From positions 1,674,001 to 1,738,000 of the forward strand of contig JAULSR010000003.1 in the NCBI GenBank assembly GCA_030512295.1: DNA of 64,000 nucleotides, in the 5' to 3' direction. The notes beneath the pieces were generated by a model. It saw only the letters and a program-made list of their open reading frames with translations, had not been told where the DNA came from and did not search any database. Position 1 is the first letter of the stretch, and every line of letters begins with the position of its first letter. Below are positions 30,101 through 43,772 of the stretch, piece by piece. This DNA is from Bombardia bombarda (Eukaryota > Ascomycota > Sordariomycetes > Sordariales > Lasiosphaeriaceae). The position numbers were made by a program, and so were the translations under genes.

Positions 30101-33100
30101 CCTTAGCTTGGTTGGCAACATCCTCATTGGGATTCCAGTCTGCGGTATCGGATGGATCGGGGTTGGGAAGTTGGCCAATGTTCTTCAAACTCCAGAAAAT
30201 GGGGTACCGGGCGAGGGAGCGATCACCGTACTTCCTCGATACGCCAACAGCTCCAAAGCCACGTTGATGCATGCGGAGGTAACTGGCTCCAGCGTGAAGA
30301 AGATTGAACACAGAACCGTACTGAACGTAGTCCTTGACAACATCAGGGGGCAAGTTGAATACCTCACAGACCTCCTTCTGTTCATCCGGCGTTCGCATAG
30401 GCCACATGCCCTGAAACTCGGCATTGTGAAGCGACAAACAGATGGGGATCGTCTGCGGTAGGAGGTAGAGGGGGGCAGCGGCGCCGTGGTAATCGTTAAT
30501 ATGGTAAATGTCAACCGGGAAGCGACGGATTGACTCGGCAATGCAGTAGTTCCAGGCGGCGTACAGAATGGCGCTCTCAATGTCATCCATGCGAGCAATG
30601 TAAGGATTAGCCTTAGTCTGTTTTCTGAAGATGGGAGCATCAAGAATGACGTAGGTAATGTTCTTGACAACATGGTAGTAGACTTGGATCTCATACGGCT
30701 GACCCATAACGTCGACGAACATTGGCTCGGCAGCATGCATCTTGTCAGTGGGGTAGTGGATATCTCCTACCATGGGCACGACCCAGATGACATCGAGATG
30801 AGTGAGAGCATTTGCCATGAGCTGAGCCATGACACCGAGTCCTCCAATCTTAATCTTGATACCAAAATCGTCAATATTGTACTCCATGGTAGCAATAAGC
30901 ACAGTTCTCTTGCCACCATCAGCACCGAAAGGAGCCATGCTGCTGCTCGGCGGTGGAGTAATAGCGCTCATCTCAACCCCGCCCTTGCTCTTAAAGTCCA
31001 ATCTTGACAGGTTTCCGAGCTTCAGTGGCATCCATCCCTTGGTAGTGAATCCAGACTTGTTGATCTTGACTTGATAGAAACTCTTCACGTAAATCCACAG
31101 CGCGAGCCCAGCAAGTATGACCGGCATCAGACCAAGGAGGCCAAAGAGCATAATCTGAACCCATATATGCCCCGCAGGCTCGTAGTGAAATGACCAACTG
31201 GCATCGTCGAAAACAAGCTTATAGGCAAGTGCTGGCATCGGTGGAGGTTTTGTGATGTTGACGACGTTGTTGGCTAAGCTGCTGGGTGGAAGACGATCGA
31301 TGATACCGTCATTATCAATGTCGCCAAAGATTGCGCTGACATCTGGCTGGTTATCTGGATTAATGCCCCAGATATTCAGTTGAAAGACCGCCGGCCACTC
31401 ATACATGAAATGTAGCTCCCAAGTATGATGCTGGACAATAGTCATTGCTCCAGGCAAACCTGCATCGTATCCCCATTTATTGAATGGGCCGTGAATCCTG
31501 ACGTTGGGCCACTGGCGTTCAAAGGTAACATCATCACTATCAGCATGCTGTATGAAAGCTGATGATCCAAGCGGCTTGCTGTAGTATTGAACCATCATAT
31601 GCTCTCCTGCCCATGCCTGCAGTGGGGTTCCGTCCCAAGGCAAAGATGGGACCGGAGCCCTCTTGGCGTTCGGGTCATAGGCAAAGTATTGGGACCAGGT
31701 CGACCCGAAGTTGGTGCTGTACCGATATTTCGTCGCGCCTGCAGCTGAGTGATGAAGATACAACGCACCATCCGTGACCTCGAGTAGGTCACGGGAGTAG
31801 TTGCCACTCCGCGGGAAAACAACTGGGTTGTTAGGTGTGCCAAAGCGAATCAAAAAATGATCGACGGCCATTGTCTTTTCCTTCGCTTTCGAGGTGGCGT
31901 TGTTTACCGTAATTTTCACAACACCGTCATTCAGCTGGTACAACGTGGCCGAGAAAAACCAGGCCGACTGAATAAGCCCGGTGTAATTTAACGGCTGCAC
32001 CTCCGTGACGAAGTCGCACTTGATGCTATTCGGCTTCAGGGTGATGATAGTATCATTGGACACCCCGTCGGTTGTAAGCTTAACCGTGATCGAGTCCCGA
32101 ACCGAGTTGCAGTCCATCTCAGTGTTGAATTCGATGCGAATTGGAATCTCGCCATTCTGGTCGGTGGAGTCCTGTGCAAAATCATGACCAGGCGAGAAGC
32201 CGGTAATCATAGGTGATCGTTCCACATAATTATTCTTCTGCACATAAGCGCGGAACTCGAATGGCTTCAGCGTGATAGTGTCCAAGCACCCAGCGCTCTT
32301 GATCGCACCAGTGAAATTGTTGGGAATCACCGAAGACTGGAGGGTCAAGGTCTCGGGATCATCGGTGAACAGGTTGCGGACCTCGGTTCCCTCGTCGAAT
32401 GGCGAAACAAAAGCCGACGTCTTGTCACTGCAGTCGAAGTTGTACGTCGTCTCCTCCTCTGCGTTATGGTACACTAGCCACACTGGCGGGTCCGTCTCGT
32501 TCTTCTGTACTGTACTGATAAAGCCACGAGCAACACCCCAGATACCACGCTCCGTATACGCCGAGCTGCCCGGAAGCAAAACAAAATCTGTTTTGTTTGC
32601 AAGCTTTTGGAGGAGCCAGCCATGCTCAAGGACAGGGAGCTCATCACGAAGCTTGAACATGTGCTTGAAGATGTTGCGCAGAGGTGCAGAAGGGTCACGG
32701 TGGTCCCAAGACTGCGCTTCGTCGCGGCACCCATCAGCGCCTTGGCCAAGGGGCCAATTCTGGTACAGATCATTCTCGAGCGAGAAGCAGCCATGTGTCT
32801 TCCAAGCGGGGGATGGTGCAAATGCTTGTCGTCCATACACATAGTTCTCTGCAGTACCGTCCAAAATATACAAGGCTTGTTCCTCGCCATAGTACATCAG
32901 AGGAGCACCCGGTAAAAGGAGCGCGGTGATGAAGGTCGCTAGCAGCTGTCGCTCCATGCCGAGTTGAATAGTTGGCCATCTAAACACATCCTGATTCGAG
33001 GCTCCATAGAGATGTCGCGGGTCGAATTCTCCAGTGTTGGCGTTATAAAGGTCGTTGGTCAATGCCATTGTATTCCAAGCTTCAACCCAGTCGGTCGGCA

Positions 33101-34557
33101 AGTCGAAGCCAGCTTCCAGATTACCGCTCATGCCAAGGAAACGGGTCATGTATCGGTAAATTGAGTAGTGAAATGCGCCAGCATCGAGCGCACTGTTGCC
33201 AAACTCCCGAACGAAGTACTGGTCGTTGGCGGACAGCTTTGCCTCCAGACTCATGGCTTTCGCGGGGTCCTTCAAGCTCTCAGCCATCTCAGGCTGACGT
33301 CCACGACCCAAATAGATAGACCCAAGAGTGTTGCCACTGGTAATTTCACCAACAACAATGAAATTGTCTTTGTTATACTTTTTTGCGCACTCTCGCATGT
33401 GGCTGCTGAATGACGCCTGTGCGTCGACAGTGACCTGCACAGCTTTGTCGATACGGAATCCGTCGATATCCAACTGCGCAATTGCCATACAGGAGAAATG
33501 GTTAAGACGGGCGCTGACAGATGGCTCCCAATCACGGAGACGATCCTGGACGGAAGCAAACTTGGCCAGCTGGCGTTGCCAGTCGGGAAAAACACCGAAA
33601 GCTTCGATATCACCATACTGGTCAAAATCGCTGTCGTAGCAGCCTTTGAGGCCTTCAGGGACGATCCGTGTTCCATCCTCAAACCAAAACTCGGGATATT
33701 GGCACGTTTCATTGTACTCGTTACCGATGTCGAAGTCAGGGTATCGTCGCGACGATTTCCACTGGACCTTGTGTTCTTGTGGGAGGAATGGTGTACTGGT
33801 ATTCAGGTAGCCCTCGAAACCAATCAAATCGGACATACTATATGAAGTTCACATTAGGGACTGTTGTCAAATGCTGGGCGTATGATAGTTACTCACGTAG
33901 CCATGGTATTGTCCATCACCACATACATGCCTCGCTTGTGGATTTCGTCGACAGCGGTTTGCCAGGTTTCGATATCGCCGTAATGCATATCCAGAAGCGT
34001 CAAGTCGATAGGCTAGGTATCTTGATGAGCTCCAGAATCAGGAAAATTGTAACATTCGAATTAGACATACTGAGTAGGAATCTGCACCCCATGGCTGATT
34101 GATGAACGGCGATCCAGCAATATAAATGGCCTAGTTCTTAGTTAGAACGACAGACATGATAATTGAGCGCGACGTGAGCCGGTACCTTGATGCCCATGCC
34201 CGCAATGTAATCCAACGAATCAACTAGCCCTGCCAAATCGCCGCCGAACCGGAGCTGGGTGCTCATCGAGTCGCCCTCAAAGAGGGTGCCATTGGCATTG
34301 TCGTTGCTGGGGTCGCCATTGACGTATCGGTCGATGAAGACGGTGTAGAATGGTATCCTCCAGTTTTTTGGCGATGCGGTATAGTTGTGGGTTGAAGGGC
34401 GTTCGCCCCAGTAGTCGAGGGGATCCTTAGCCGTCCGATTTTGGTTGAGATTGAAGGCCTTGAATTCGTCATTGTACTTGAGGCCATGGACGAATGTTGT
34501 GGTTGTCGTAATGAACGTGAGGAGAAGCCGTGTCGAAAGCAACGCAAGACGAGTCAT
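27108..34557 (-). CDS. ags: Cell-wall alpha-1,3-glucan synthase
   Basis: Exons complement(27108-28033, 28092-28468, 28543-33837, 33897-34012, 34071-34130, 34186-34557), 2,381 aa, the usual size of Ags/Mok1 proteins; all five introns keep the frame. A signal peptide (MTRLALLSTRLLLTFITTT) leads into an extracellular GH13 amylase-like domain (residues about 60-560; DGFRIDKAV near 310, VVGEITSGN near 345). A membrane span lies near 1089. An intracellular GT5 starch-synthase-like domain (about 1150-1640) starts with IKIGGLGVMAQLMANAL. A Ser-rich linker and a multi-span C-terminal region (about 1945-2381), the proposed export channel, follow. It polymerises alpha-1,3-glucan of the wall. Its divergent neighbour at 37662 is the GPI-anchored amylase partner known from Aspergillus. 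Confidence 0.97.
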
Positions 34558-37500
34558 GATCAGCTGTCGCTCACCACCGCATGGGAGCGACAAAGAGGGG
34601 ATAATAAACGAGAGACAATATATCGACTAAAGCAGTGAACGAACGAAGGACGTAACCTGACCCAAAAAAAAATTCCCAACACAAGCCACGACAGCAAAGA
34701 ACGATAAGGAATGTGAAGTTGTAGGAAGAAAAGACGTGCCCCAGGTCCGATAACCGATCTGGCAGCAGCAGCAAGCAGCCATGGCTGGATGGCAACCCCA
34801 CGGCACACACAATGGTCCGGGAGACCCACTCGAGAAAGGGGGCTTCTCCCGTCCGGAACATCGCAGACGGTATCGAAAGCTTGGGTGCGTCCCTCCACTG
34901 TCCTGGTGAATCCGTGCTTTCCGCCCGTTTGGGATGGGCAATGAGCAGGGGTCTGTATCCAATCGGCCCACTCCTTTTACGCCGCCCAGACAGACGTGCG
35001 GCCCCTATTCGGCGAGCGTCGACGGTTGATTCATCCAAAGTCCATACGCTCCACAAGCGAGGCGACGGCATTAGAACAGGACGGGGGTCTGGAAAGGGCA
35101 AGAGGAAAACGGCGCGTGGCCGTTCTGCTGTGTGACGTGCCTTGAGCGTGCACATATCATGCAGGTCCAATGCAGACAGGCAACACCAGTCAACCACACA
35201 GGAGCCACCGTTTCCTGGCTATGGATTTGGATCCGAGTATTGCTTGTCCTGGTTCCAATTGCCAATCCGTGTGCGCGTTTCGCGCGTCTGGTGCTGTACC
35301 GGCACCAGCGTCCAGCGAATTCCATGAATCTTCGGTGAGGGAAACCAGGCTATCCATCCCAGCAAGGTGGCAATCCCATTATTCCCAGTGGAGTTGGCGC
35401 ATTTGCCTTATATCAAGAGCCACTTTCAGCAAAGGTCTTTTAAATCCTAATGTTTTCTGTCAATCAACCAACGCAAACAACACTGGTCGAATCTAATAAA
35501 GCTTCCGTTATTTCGCTGCGAGCCTGGCAGAGCTTGGCAGGCAAGCCAATTTTCTTTTCCTTTCGCCTTCCTCCTCTCCACGGCATTGGCTGGAGGGCGG
35601 GCATTCTCCCGGTCGCGGTGGGTATGACCGGCATTGGCGAGCTGGTCGATACGAGACACGTTTTGCAGGGGGCCAGTAGCAGCCTAGCAGGCAGCGGCCC
35701 CAAAGAGGACCCGTCGTGTCGTTCTCGTCGCCCTCTCAGTCTCGCCATGTCACCCCGGCGCCATAGGATGATCAACCCGCTCAAAAAACCGGGAAATCCC
35801 AAGGAAGGTCGATATCTGCAGATGTTCTGTCGATGGATTCTGCTGCTCCCTCCGATCGACTTCAGACATGAGGGGATGAGGGGATGCACGGTGACATGTT
35901 TGGTTTGCCACGGCTATCCTTGGCGCGCGAAGGTCGGCGGGGGAGGGCAGAACGTGCGAGTGCGAATTGTCGTGGAGCTGGGCAGATTTGCTAGAAAATT
36001 CTGACGGCGGAGACACGCCACTTCCTCGCTGGCTCCTTCCTCCTGTCCCCAAACCCTAACTCCCCAATCCCAAGACCCCAGACTGACAAAGAAGTTGCCA
36101 GGCCGGCAGACACTGTCAGTCTGGCACTATCGGCCAGTCACTGGCTGTCAACCTGGCACAAATTCATTTTGGCAGGCAAAAACGAACTTTCTCAATTCTG
36201 TGGTGGGGTTTCCCAGAATCGATGCATGAGCGCGTCCTTGAATTGCCCCTGCCAATAACAAGACCAAATCCATTGCCCCAGCGCCACCAAGGACGGCGTC
36301 CAATTGTGCGTGCCTACCCCCTGTTCCGTGGGGCGCGCTAGACGCCTTTGAGATCTCGACTGGGTCCCTTGGTTCATTGGATCTTTCCCCTGAGATGATG
36401 GCGCAGCCGCTCAATCCAACCCCCCTTTACGACGCACACAACAGGAGGCTACCAAAGATCAGACACACGGTGAAAGTGTTTACTAACACAATCAATCAGC
36501 CTTGATTTCGATACCGTTATCCGTATTGCCGTGTTTGTCCCGCTTGTTTTTCATTTCGAGCCGAAGGACGGATATCAGGCACGCGTCCAAGGGCATTCTG
36601 CTCGTGTTCTGCGACATGGCTCCAGTTCCAGTCATCGGCCCCAGATTGAAGTGAAAATGAGAATAATGGAAGGGGTTCGCTCGCCCACCCGAGGTCTGAA
36701 GGGGTCGCTGACAAAATTCGAGCAAAATTTCGCGTATCAAAATGACGTCCTACGCCTAGCGTCTGTTGCCGCACACGAGTCGGGGACGGCCAAGATAGCT
36801 CAAAGCTGGACGGTAAGGAAAGGCTCAGCAGGGACTCCAGGGAGGTGGTGAAAAGTGTTTCCTCCGTTTTGTCTGCGTTTGGCTGGGATGCCGATGTTAA
36901 ATCAGGGCCCAAGTTGGGACAGGCGCTGTGGAGGCGCAGTTCCACTCGTTCCACAGTGCCTGGATGCCAATGTCCCGACAGGCGGTTCAGTGGACGCAGC
37001 CGTCGCGCAGCCGAGCCAGACCAGCGCCCCAGGGCGCCCAGGCACACCAAAGCAACAGGTCCCATGCCAAAACGGGAGGGTTCATCTCCTTTTCCATCCA
37101 CGATCTCCCTGGCGTGTGCTGTCAGAGAGACAGAGACGCGCCCGCCAGCTATTCGGAGACGTGGGTCACAGGCCACCCAAGGCTCGTGTTCCCGCTCCGC
37201 CTCTTCCGTGCCCCAGGTCCCCTTTGCTCGCTTGATCGGCGTCATAATTGCGCTCTTCCGCCTTTCCATCCCGTTAGGTGCCCTTTTTGCTGTTTCCTGT
37301 CGCCTGCTGCTTCTTCAAGCAACCACAACTCACCCACACACTCGTTTATTGTGGTGATTCTGTCTTTTTTGGGACCTTATGTTTTGAAAGAGCAAGGAAT
37401 TATTACTTTTCGGAATCCGACCAAAGTCACTCGCTAAACCCGCTATCGCAATTTCAGCAAACCTCGCCCGACCCGAAGCATCGAGACGTGCGTGTGTGTG

Positions 37501-37661
37501 CGACAATTGACATTTGCAAATAATTGGTCGCCCTACAGACCCCTAACCGCCACATCAAGGGTATTTTCGTGTACGTCACGGCTATCGCGTGGACGACTTC
37601 GTCCTTCCTCAGAGGCACGTCGGCTAACTCGCATCTTGTTAGCACTCCTAACAACACCAAA
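34558..37661. promoter_or_regulatory. 3.1-kb divergent intergenic region between glucan synthase and GPI-amylase
   Basis: The frames seen here on both strands lack motifs and overlap each other. A region of this size between head-to-head genes of one pathway probably carries shared control and long leaders. CCCCAG at 36076-36081 fits a CreA-type site, but such short matches are common by chance. Confidence 0.5.
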
Positions 37662-39388
37662 ATGAGGGCCTCGGTCCTGAACGTGGCCGCCGCCGCCATG
37701 GCCTTGACCGGCCTGTGCGAGGCTGCCGATGTCGAAGCGTGGAAGTCGCGCTCCATCTACCAGGTCATGATCGATCGTTTTGCGCGTACGGATGGATCCA
37801 CAACCGCTGAGTGCGAGGCATACCTGTTTTGCAACGGCTCTTGGACCGGTCTCATCAACAAGCTTGACTACATTCAAGGTAGGCAGATTCAATCACCCCG
37901 TCCAGCAGTAGGCAAAGTGACCAACGTGATGTACAGATATGGGCTTCACTGCTGTCCAGATCAGCCCTGTCGTCAAGAACACCGAGGACGACACCTCTGT
38001 AGGTGAGCCGTATCACGGCTACTGGACTGAGGATATCTATGAAGTCAACCACCACTTCGGCACCGCCGACGACCTCAAGAACCTCGCCGCCGAGCTGCAC
38101 AAGCGGGACATGTTTCTCATGGTCGACGTTGTCGTCAACAACTTCGCCCAGGGCTTTGACAACAAGATTCCCCCCAAGGTCGACTACTCCAAGTTTGTGC
38201 CCTTCAACAATGAGGACTACTTCCACCCCTACTGCAACGTGACCGAGTGGGAGAACGCCACCAACTACCAGGACTGCTGGCTGTACCCCTATGGCGTTGC
38301 TCTCGCCGATCTCGACACCGAGTCACCCAAGGTTGTCAACGTCTTCAACAAGTGGATCAAGGAGCTCGTGTCCAACTACTCGATCGACGGTCTCCGTATT
38401 GATGCCGCCAAGCACGTCAACGACGCATTCCTTCCCAGCTTTGTCAATGCATCCGGCGTGTTCGCTTTCGGCGAGGTCCTTACCGGTGTAACTGAGGACA
38501 TGTGCCGTTACCAGACCATGAACCTCCTGCCCGGCATGCCCAACTACCTCGACTACTACCCCCTCAACGCGGCCTTCAACGGCGGCTCCCTGATTGACGT
38601 GGAAAACATGCGCAAGGAGGCTCGTACCGGCTGCACTGATCCCCTCGCCCTCGGCAGCTTCATCGAGAACCACGATATGCCCCGCTTCGCAGCCGTCAAC
38701 CCCGACATGGCCCTCGCCAAGAACGCCATGACGTACGTGCTCCTCAACGACGGTATCCCCACTGGTAAGTCCCATTGTATTTCTCTCTCACACAAACACC
38801 ATCCAGTCACTGACACACAAAACAGTCTACCAAGGCCAAGAGCAGCACTTCTCGGGCAACTCGACCCCCTTCAACCGCGAGCCCCTCTGGCAGTCTGGCT
38901 ACAACACCTCAGCCGAGCTCTACGTGCTCGCGCAGAAGCTCAACCGCGCGCGCAACAACGCCATCAAGCTCTCGGACCTGTACGCCACCACGCCCTCGGA
39001 CACGCTCTGGGCCGACGTCAACCACCTGTGCACCAAGAAGGGCCCCTGGGGCAGCCAGATCGTCTTCTGCGTCAACAACAAGGCGTCCAACGGCGACGCG
39101 TACTCGGTCAGCATCGGCGGCTTCCAGCCCAGCGACTCGGTCGTCGAGCTCGTCAGCTGCACGACCGCCACGGCCGACGCCACCGGTAATATTACTATGT
39201 ACATGGGTGCCGGCGAGCCCAAGGTGTACATCACCGCCAGCGCGATGCAGGGCGCCGACCTGTGCCCGCAGACGACGGTGGACGGGCCCAAGACGGTGAC
39301 CAAGAGCGGCGCGGCGAGCGTGATGGGTGCGGCGGGCGGCGTGCTCATGACTGTGGTTGTGGGTGTCGCTACTGTTTTGCTTGTTTAA
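37662..39388 (+). CDS. GPI-anchored alpha-amylase-like / 4-alpha-glucanotransferase (AmyD/AgtA type)
   Basis: Exons 37662-37878, 37937-38764 and 38826-39388, 535 aa. A signal peptide (MRASVLNVAAAAMALTGLCEA) is followed by a GH13 barrel: region I DVVVNN (about 136), region II GLRIDAAKH (nucleophile Asp, about 225), region III AFGEVLTG (acid/base Glu, about 251), region IV FIENHD (about 316). The C-terminus (KSGAASVMGAAGG plus a hydrophobic tail) is a GPI-attachment signal. The His normally found in region I of secreted amylases (DVVxNH) is Asn here, a feature I recall for AgtA-type glucanotransferases. Enzymes of this group act on alpha-glucan in the wall and modulate alpha-1,3-glucan amount or length. 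The head-to-head glucan synthase gene supports that role. Confidence 0.92.
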
Positions 39389-40383
39389 GTTGAAATGAGG
39401 CAAAGTTGGGTCATACATATCACGTAGAAGGAAGGTTTTTCATCTGTGTCTGTTTCGGGTTGGATAACCACAGCTGGTGCTGGTGCTAGTGATGAAAGTG
39501 TGAATATGTGTGTGTTCTGAAGGCAATACCATTTTTTGTTATATTGTTATTTTGTTTGTTATAAATTGAGTTGTAATCGATTTTTTGATGATTGGCTGCT
39601 GCTTTGATTTGTTCATAACAATTTCGGATACGCATATGGTTGCTGATTGTCTCGTGTTGCCTGTGATATTTGTCTTGTGAAACCAATGATACCACGTCTT
39701 TGCGCCAGTTACGGGGGCAACAATGGGGCTTTGGGTAAAAAGTTGGTAGGATGATTGGGTATGTGTGTGACGTTTCGATGTTTACACCACAATTGCTGCT
39801 GCCACGCGTCTCACAATCCTATGTATCTGGAACGACTGGGTCGTGTTGGACAGATGTCAAATTAATGCTTTGTGCAACTCCCTGCAACCATTGTGTATCG
39901 TCAGACCAAGAAATTCAGCGATGGTTTTCATTTACGGACTATATTTTTCGGTGTGGGATGAAAATGTCATCGGAGCAGGACTACCTAGTAAGTATGTAAG
40001 CTATGGTGTCCTTCCATGTCTCAAAAGAAACAAACCCCTTGTGGGCCTCCCAGAAACATGACATTTCCATATTAATAAGACATGTCTCTTGTTCCAAAAC
40101 AAAGACGGCAGAGGTATGAGCAAATTACGAGCAAAGCTGGAGAGGGTGGTGTGGCCGGCAAGGTCCGAACCTTGTTTCTCTCCTCCTCCCGTATATACCA
40201 TGATCTTTCATTCCAGTGTTTTGCAGTCGAGATGATCCATGGAGTTTCCATTCCAACCAGTGAGTTACGATTGAAATGATCAAATGATGGTTTGCTTCAG
40301 CTTCCAAGAGATAGTGTAAGTACCAATGCTGAAATCCAACGGTCCAAAACCTGTCCACAAGCGTCGATGTGATTATCTAACCT
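39389..40383. other. Spacer between convergent genes
   Basis: AT-rich 3' flanks of the amylase and coiled-coil genes; short frames only. Confidence 0.5.
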
Positions 40384-41889
40384 TCAAGCGTCTCTAGATG
40401 CCGACGGGGCTCCAAGCGTGAGGTTCTTTGCTGCTTCTGTGAAGGATCGGATGAACTGATCATTCTTCCAAATGGCCGCGTCCTTTTGGTGCATTTCCTT
40501 TTTCATTTCGTTAAGTTGGATCTGAAATTTGCTAATCATCTTTAGATCCTTTGTCGCCTGGTTCTCTAGTTGAGTGATCATGCTGTTGTTCTCTGTCACC
40601 TGACTTTCCAGCTTGGCCGCTTTCTCCATTTCCTCGGTGACCTGCGCTTCCAAATTGATTCTGATGGCGGCGGCGGCGGCGGCGGCGGCGGCATTGGTAG
40701 CGGCCGTTGCCGTGGCTGCAGCCTTTGTCCGAACCTGGGCCATGATGGCTTTCACCTGATCCTCCAATTCTCGATATTCCTGATCATCCTGCTCCCAGTT
40801 CGGCTCAACCAGCAGAGACGAGTCAAATTGCTGATGATGTTCTTTTAATTCTTTGATTCGGATTTCGAGATTCTTGATCTCTTCTTTCTGTGCAGAGATC
40901 TGAGCGTCCTTCTTCTCAATCACCTCCCGAATGTGGTTCCTCACGTACGAAACCTTCTTAGCATCCCTCCCCGACTGCTCATCGGCTGAGTTGTCTTGAG
41001 CAGGATCCTGAGCGGGCTTCTGACGCAATTGTTCTTGGAGGCAGCTGACCGTATTTTCTGCTTCCTCAGCCTTATCTCGTTGGATTCTCAGCTGCTCTTT
41101 CAGCTCCTGCCTGGTTGTATCAGCAGTGCCTGCAGTAATATCGGATTGTCGCAGTCTTTCTTGGAGAGCCTTGACTTCGGTTTGCCATCGTTGGCCTTTT
41201 GCTTTTATGAGGTTGGCTTGATTCTCATTCAACTGACGGATTGTCTTGTTCTGGGCCTCCAGGCGCTCAATCTTCTTACGCTGCTCTGCCTCTTTCATTT
41301 GCAGGTCGTCGTTTGCACGGAAGTTGTGATCCAACGATGATTCGGCAGGCTAAGGGCACATTGTGTGTCAGTACGAGACAGCTGAAAAGCAAAAGCTGGT
41401 TGGGATTTAACTTACCTTTCGACCTGCAAGTCCCTGGATTGTGCTCTCAATACTCTTTCTGAATGGGCAACCGTCTCCCGAGTGCCCCTGTGGCAGCAGT
41501 TGAAAGCTGTGCTGACGGCACCAACCACAGCTCTGAACGGCAATTACAGCCAATTCATCGTCCGCCTGGCCAGCAGTGGAAGGCTTGTTGGTCGCAGCCT
41601 CGATAGAAACCTCATCTCCGCGCGGGCGCTTCCGAGAAGTCGATTCTGGGCTCGATGAAAGATCAATAAGCACGCGGCCAGAGTCTGGTGAGGCGGTATC
41701 TGCTGATCGCTTCTTTGATATGACGGCGGTTTCACTGGCTTCGCTGACTGCAGCGGTGTCGTTGCGCTTCTTTTGGACAAGCCCTGCCCGCGTCCTGCGA
41801 CGTGGAGTCGATGGCATTGTCGATAATTCTTCAAGAGGAGAGAGGTCCAGCCAGCGGCCGACTGAGCCATGTGCGGTTGTACTGGTCAT
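40384..41889 (-). CDS. Coiled-coil protein of unknown function
   Basis: Exons complement(40384-41349, 41416-41889), 479 aa; GTAAGT donor and CTTAG acceptor in phase 0. The first exon is basic and Ser/Thr-rich (MPSTPRRRTRAGL, SRKRPRGDE, NLS-like) and ends with a Cys/His cluster, CGWCRQHSF then CPFRK, that could bind a metal. The second exon is a long heptad-rich coiled coil (Glu/Gln/Lys/Leu) broken by an Ala run encoded by a GCN repeat at about 40665-40695. This suggests a nuclear structural or dimerising protein, but no family is recognised. A run of 21 G (C on the coding strand) ends 21 bases before the ATG. Confidence 0.75.
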
Positions 41890-41909
41890 TGAGGAGTTGT
41901 TGTGGTGGC

Positions 41910-41930
41910 GGGGGGGGGGGGGGGGGGGGG
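41910..41930. repeat. Poly-G tract (21 G)
   Basis: Uninterrupted G run on the plus strand, followed by AGG/AGA repeats; poly-C in the presumed leader of the minus-strand coiled-coil gene. Length may be uncertain in the assembly. Confidence 0.9.
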
Positions 41931-42220
41931 AGGAGGAGGAGGAAGAGGAGGAGGTGAGGGCTTTAAACTAGGCCCGGGAAAGGAAGGTTTGACCGTGTGG
42001 CCGTCTGATGTTGTTGCGGTCAGTGATTATAAGCATGGAGAGCATGAATTTCTAGATTCGAACGCGGGCTGGAACATTCCAAGTTGAAGCTAATCTTAGT
42101 CTGAAGTGAATATATTCGGAATTACGTTGTGAGTAATTATACCATATATCATTGGCTCTGGAACATAATTGGGCGTTGCTCGATTTGATTACAGACGAAA
42201 GGAATGAAACCCTGAAGATT

Positions 42221-42272
42221 TTGAGCCATTGAGTTGAGCCATTGAGTTGAGCCATCGAGGTGAGCCATTGAG
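42221..42272. repeat. 13-bp tandem repeat, four copies
   Basis: Unit TTGAGCCATTGAG: two perfect copies followed by two copies with single changes. Confidence 0.9.
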
Positions 42273-43765
42273 GTTACGGTATGATGATGAGGAAGGAGCC
42301 ATCGTCGTACCGTAAATACTGGTGTATGGGTATGGTTAAGTAATTACGTCACGGCTTGACCATACCAGCGCTACGGTAACATATAGCGGCGGCAGAGATA
42401 GTCACAGATAGTTCAACTACAAACTCGAATTCATTGACCACGGTCGCCTCTCCTTCATGGAGACAATCGTCCATTTCCAGATCATGCCACGTAACCACAG
42501 CGGACACCGAATATTCTCGTTTCTTTGTACAAAAGCTTCCACGACTGATATGGGGTGATGTTGATGAGACCTTTGCACGTGTAATGGTGGTTGGAATTCT
42601 GTTTAGGGAAACATGGTCCTCGGCCCACCGGATGTTATCTCTTCTCATCTTCGCTCGCTTTTACACATTCTGGCTTTTACCCCTTTTCAACATTTACCCC
42701 TTTTCGATGCTCTCCGCTGCTTCAATTTTTGCCCCCTTTCTAATTATCCCACCACGCATGCTTACAATTAATTCCAGGACTATTGGCAACACCGTAAGGC
42801 TTGTGCAATATCTTCTGGCAGTAATTTCATGACTCTAACTGGTGTCATCGAAGAATCTGAGCCGGTGACCAGATTGTAAATGTGCCTTAAGCAAAACCTT
42901 CGATACCCACAGACGCACCCTGTCTCTCGTGCGTTGGCACTGCCTTCGTCCAAATGAACCAATTCATAGACCTCTAGAACTCGCGCTTGACGGTGAAATA
43001 GAAGATTGGCGGATGATTCATTCATTTAGATTTTGATGTATGATCTTTTGCTTCCAGTCGTCAACGGCTTTGGAAATAGAGGACGTGATCTTCTCAGCTG
43101 TTCTGGCAAAACTAACACGCGCTGCTGCGAAGATGTCCAGCTTGCCTCCATCTCGGCCAGTTCAACAACATCCATCAACCATGAAAGACCATTGGTGGAG
43201 TTTCTACGGAACGAGCTGTCAGCCTTCCGCTCAACCCCCAGACAGGATGCTCTTAAAGGCGCCCATTCTCAGCTCGGCACTCTAAAATAACCTTGAATTT
43301 GACGTCACGGCAGTTGGAACAAGCGAGCAATTCCATGTCAACTTGACAACAGAATCTCAGCCGTGCCAATCGGGGAATACATAAAATGCCGAGAGGCCGA
43401 AGTGGGAAGTCAGTCGTGGACTAGGGGACACTGATTGGGACCTGTCAACCATCCCGTGACATGTCCAGTCATGTTTCTATCCAAGAAGGGCAGTTTAGGC
43501 GGGCCATGAAATATACAAAACGACAGCCTGCACCCCGCGTTCGGTAGATGGAAAGCCACTCCCGTCGTGGTCTCGTGGGCTTGGCGGCGCTGTGATAGGC
43601 TGTCCTGGTCCGGGGTAATAACCACAATATCACCCTCTTCTCCTGGTATATAGTGCCGCCGAGCATCGTCTTTATTGCGACGAACTTTGTCTTAATGCCA
43701 AGAGATAATCTGGTCCATCATAGAGTCAACCCTCCACAGGTGGCCAAAATAGCAAAAAGGAAAGA

Positions 43766-43772
43766 TATAAAA
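43766..43772 (+). promoter_or_regulatory. TATA box of the LPMO gene
   Basis: TATAAAA 84-90 bp before the ATG, followed by a C-rich leader typical of well-expressed secreted-enzyme genes. Confidence 0.5.

Noticed and set aside
34571..37437. Several frames of 100-250 codons between glucan synthase and amylase
   Set aside because: They overlap on both strands, lack domains and signal peptides, and give no consistent exon structure.
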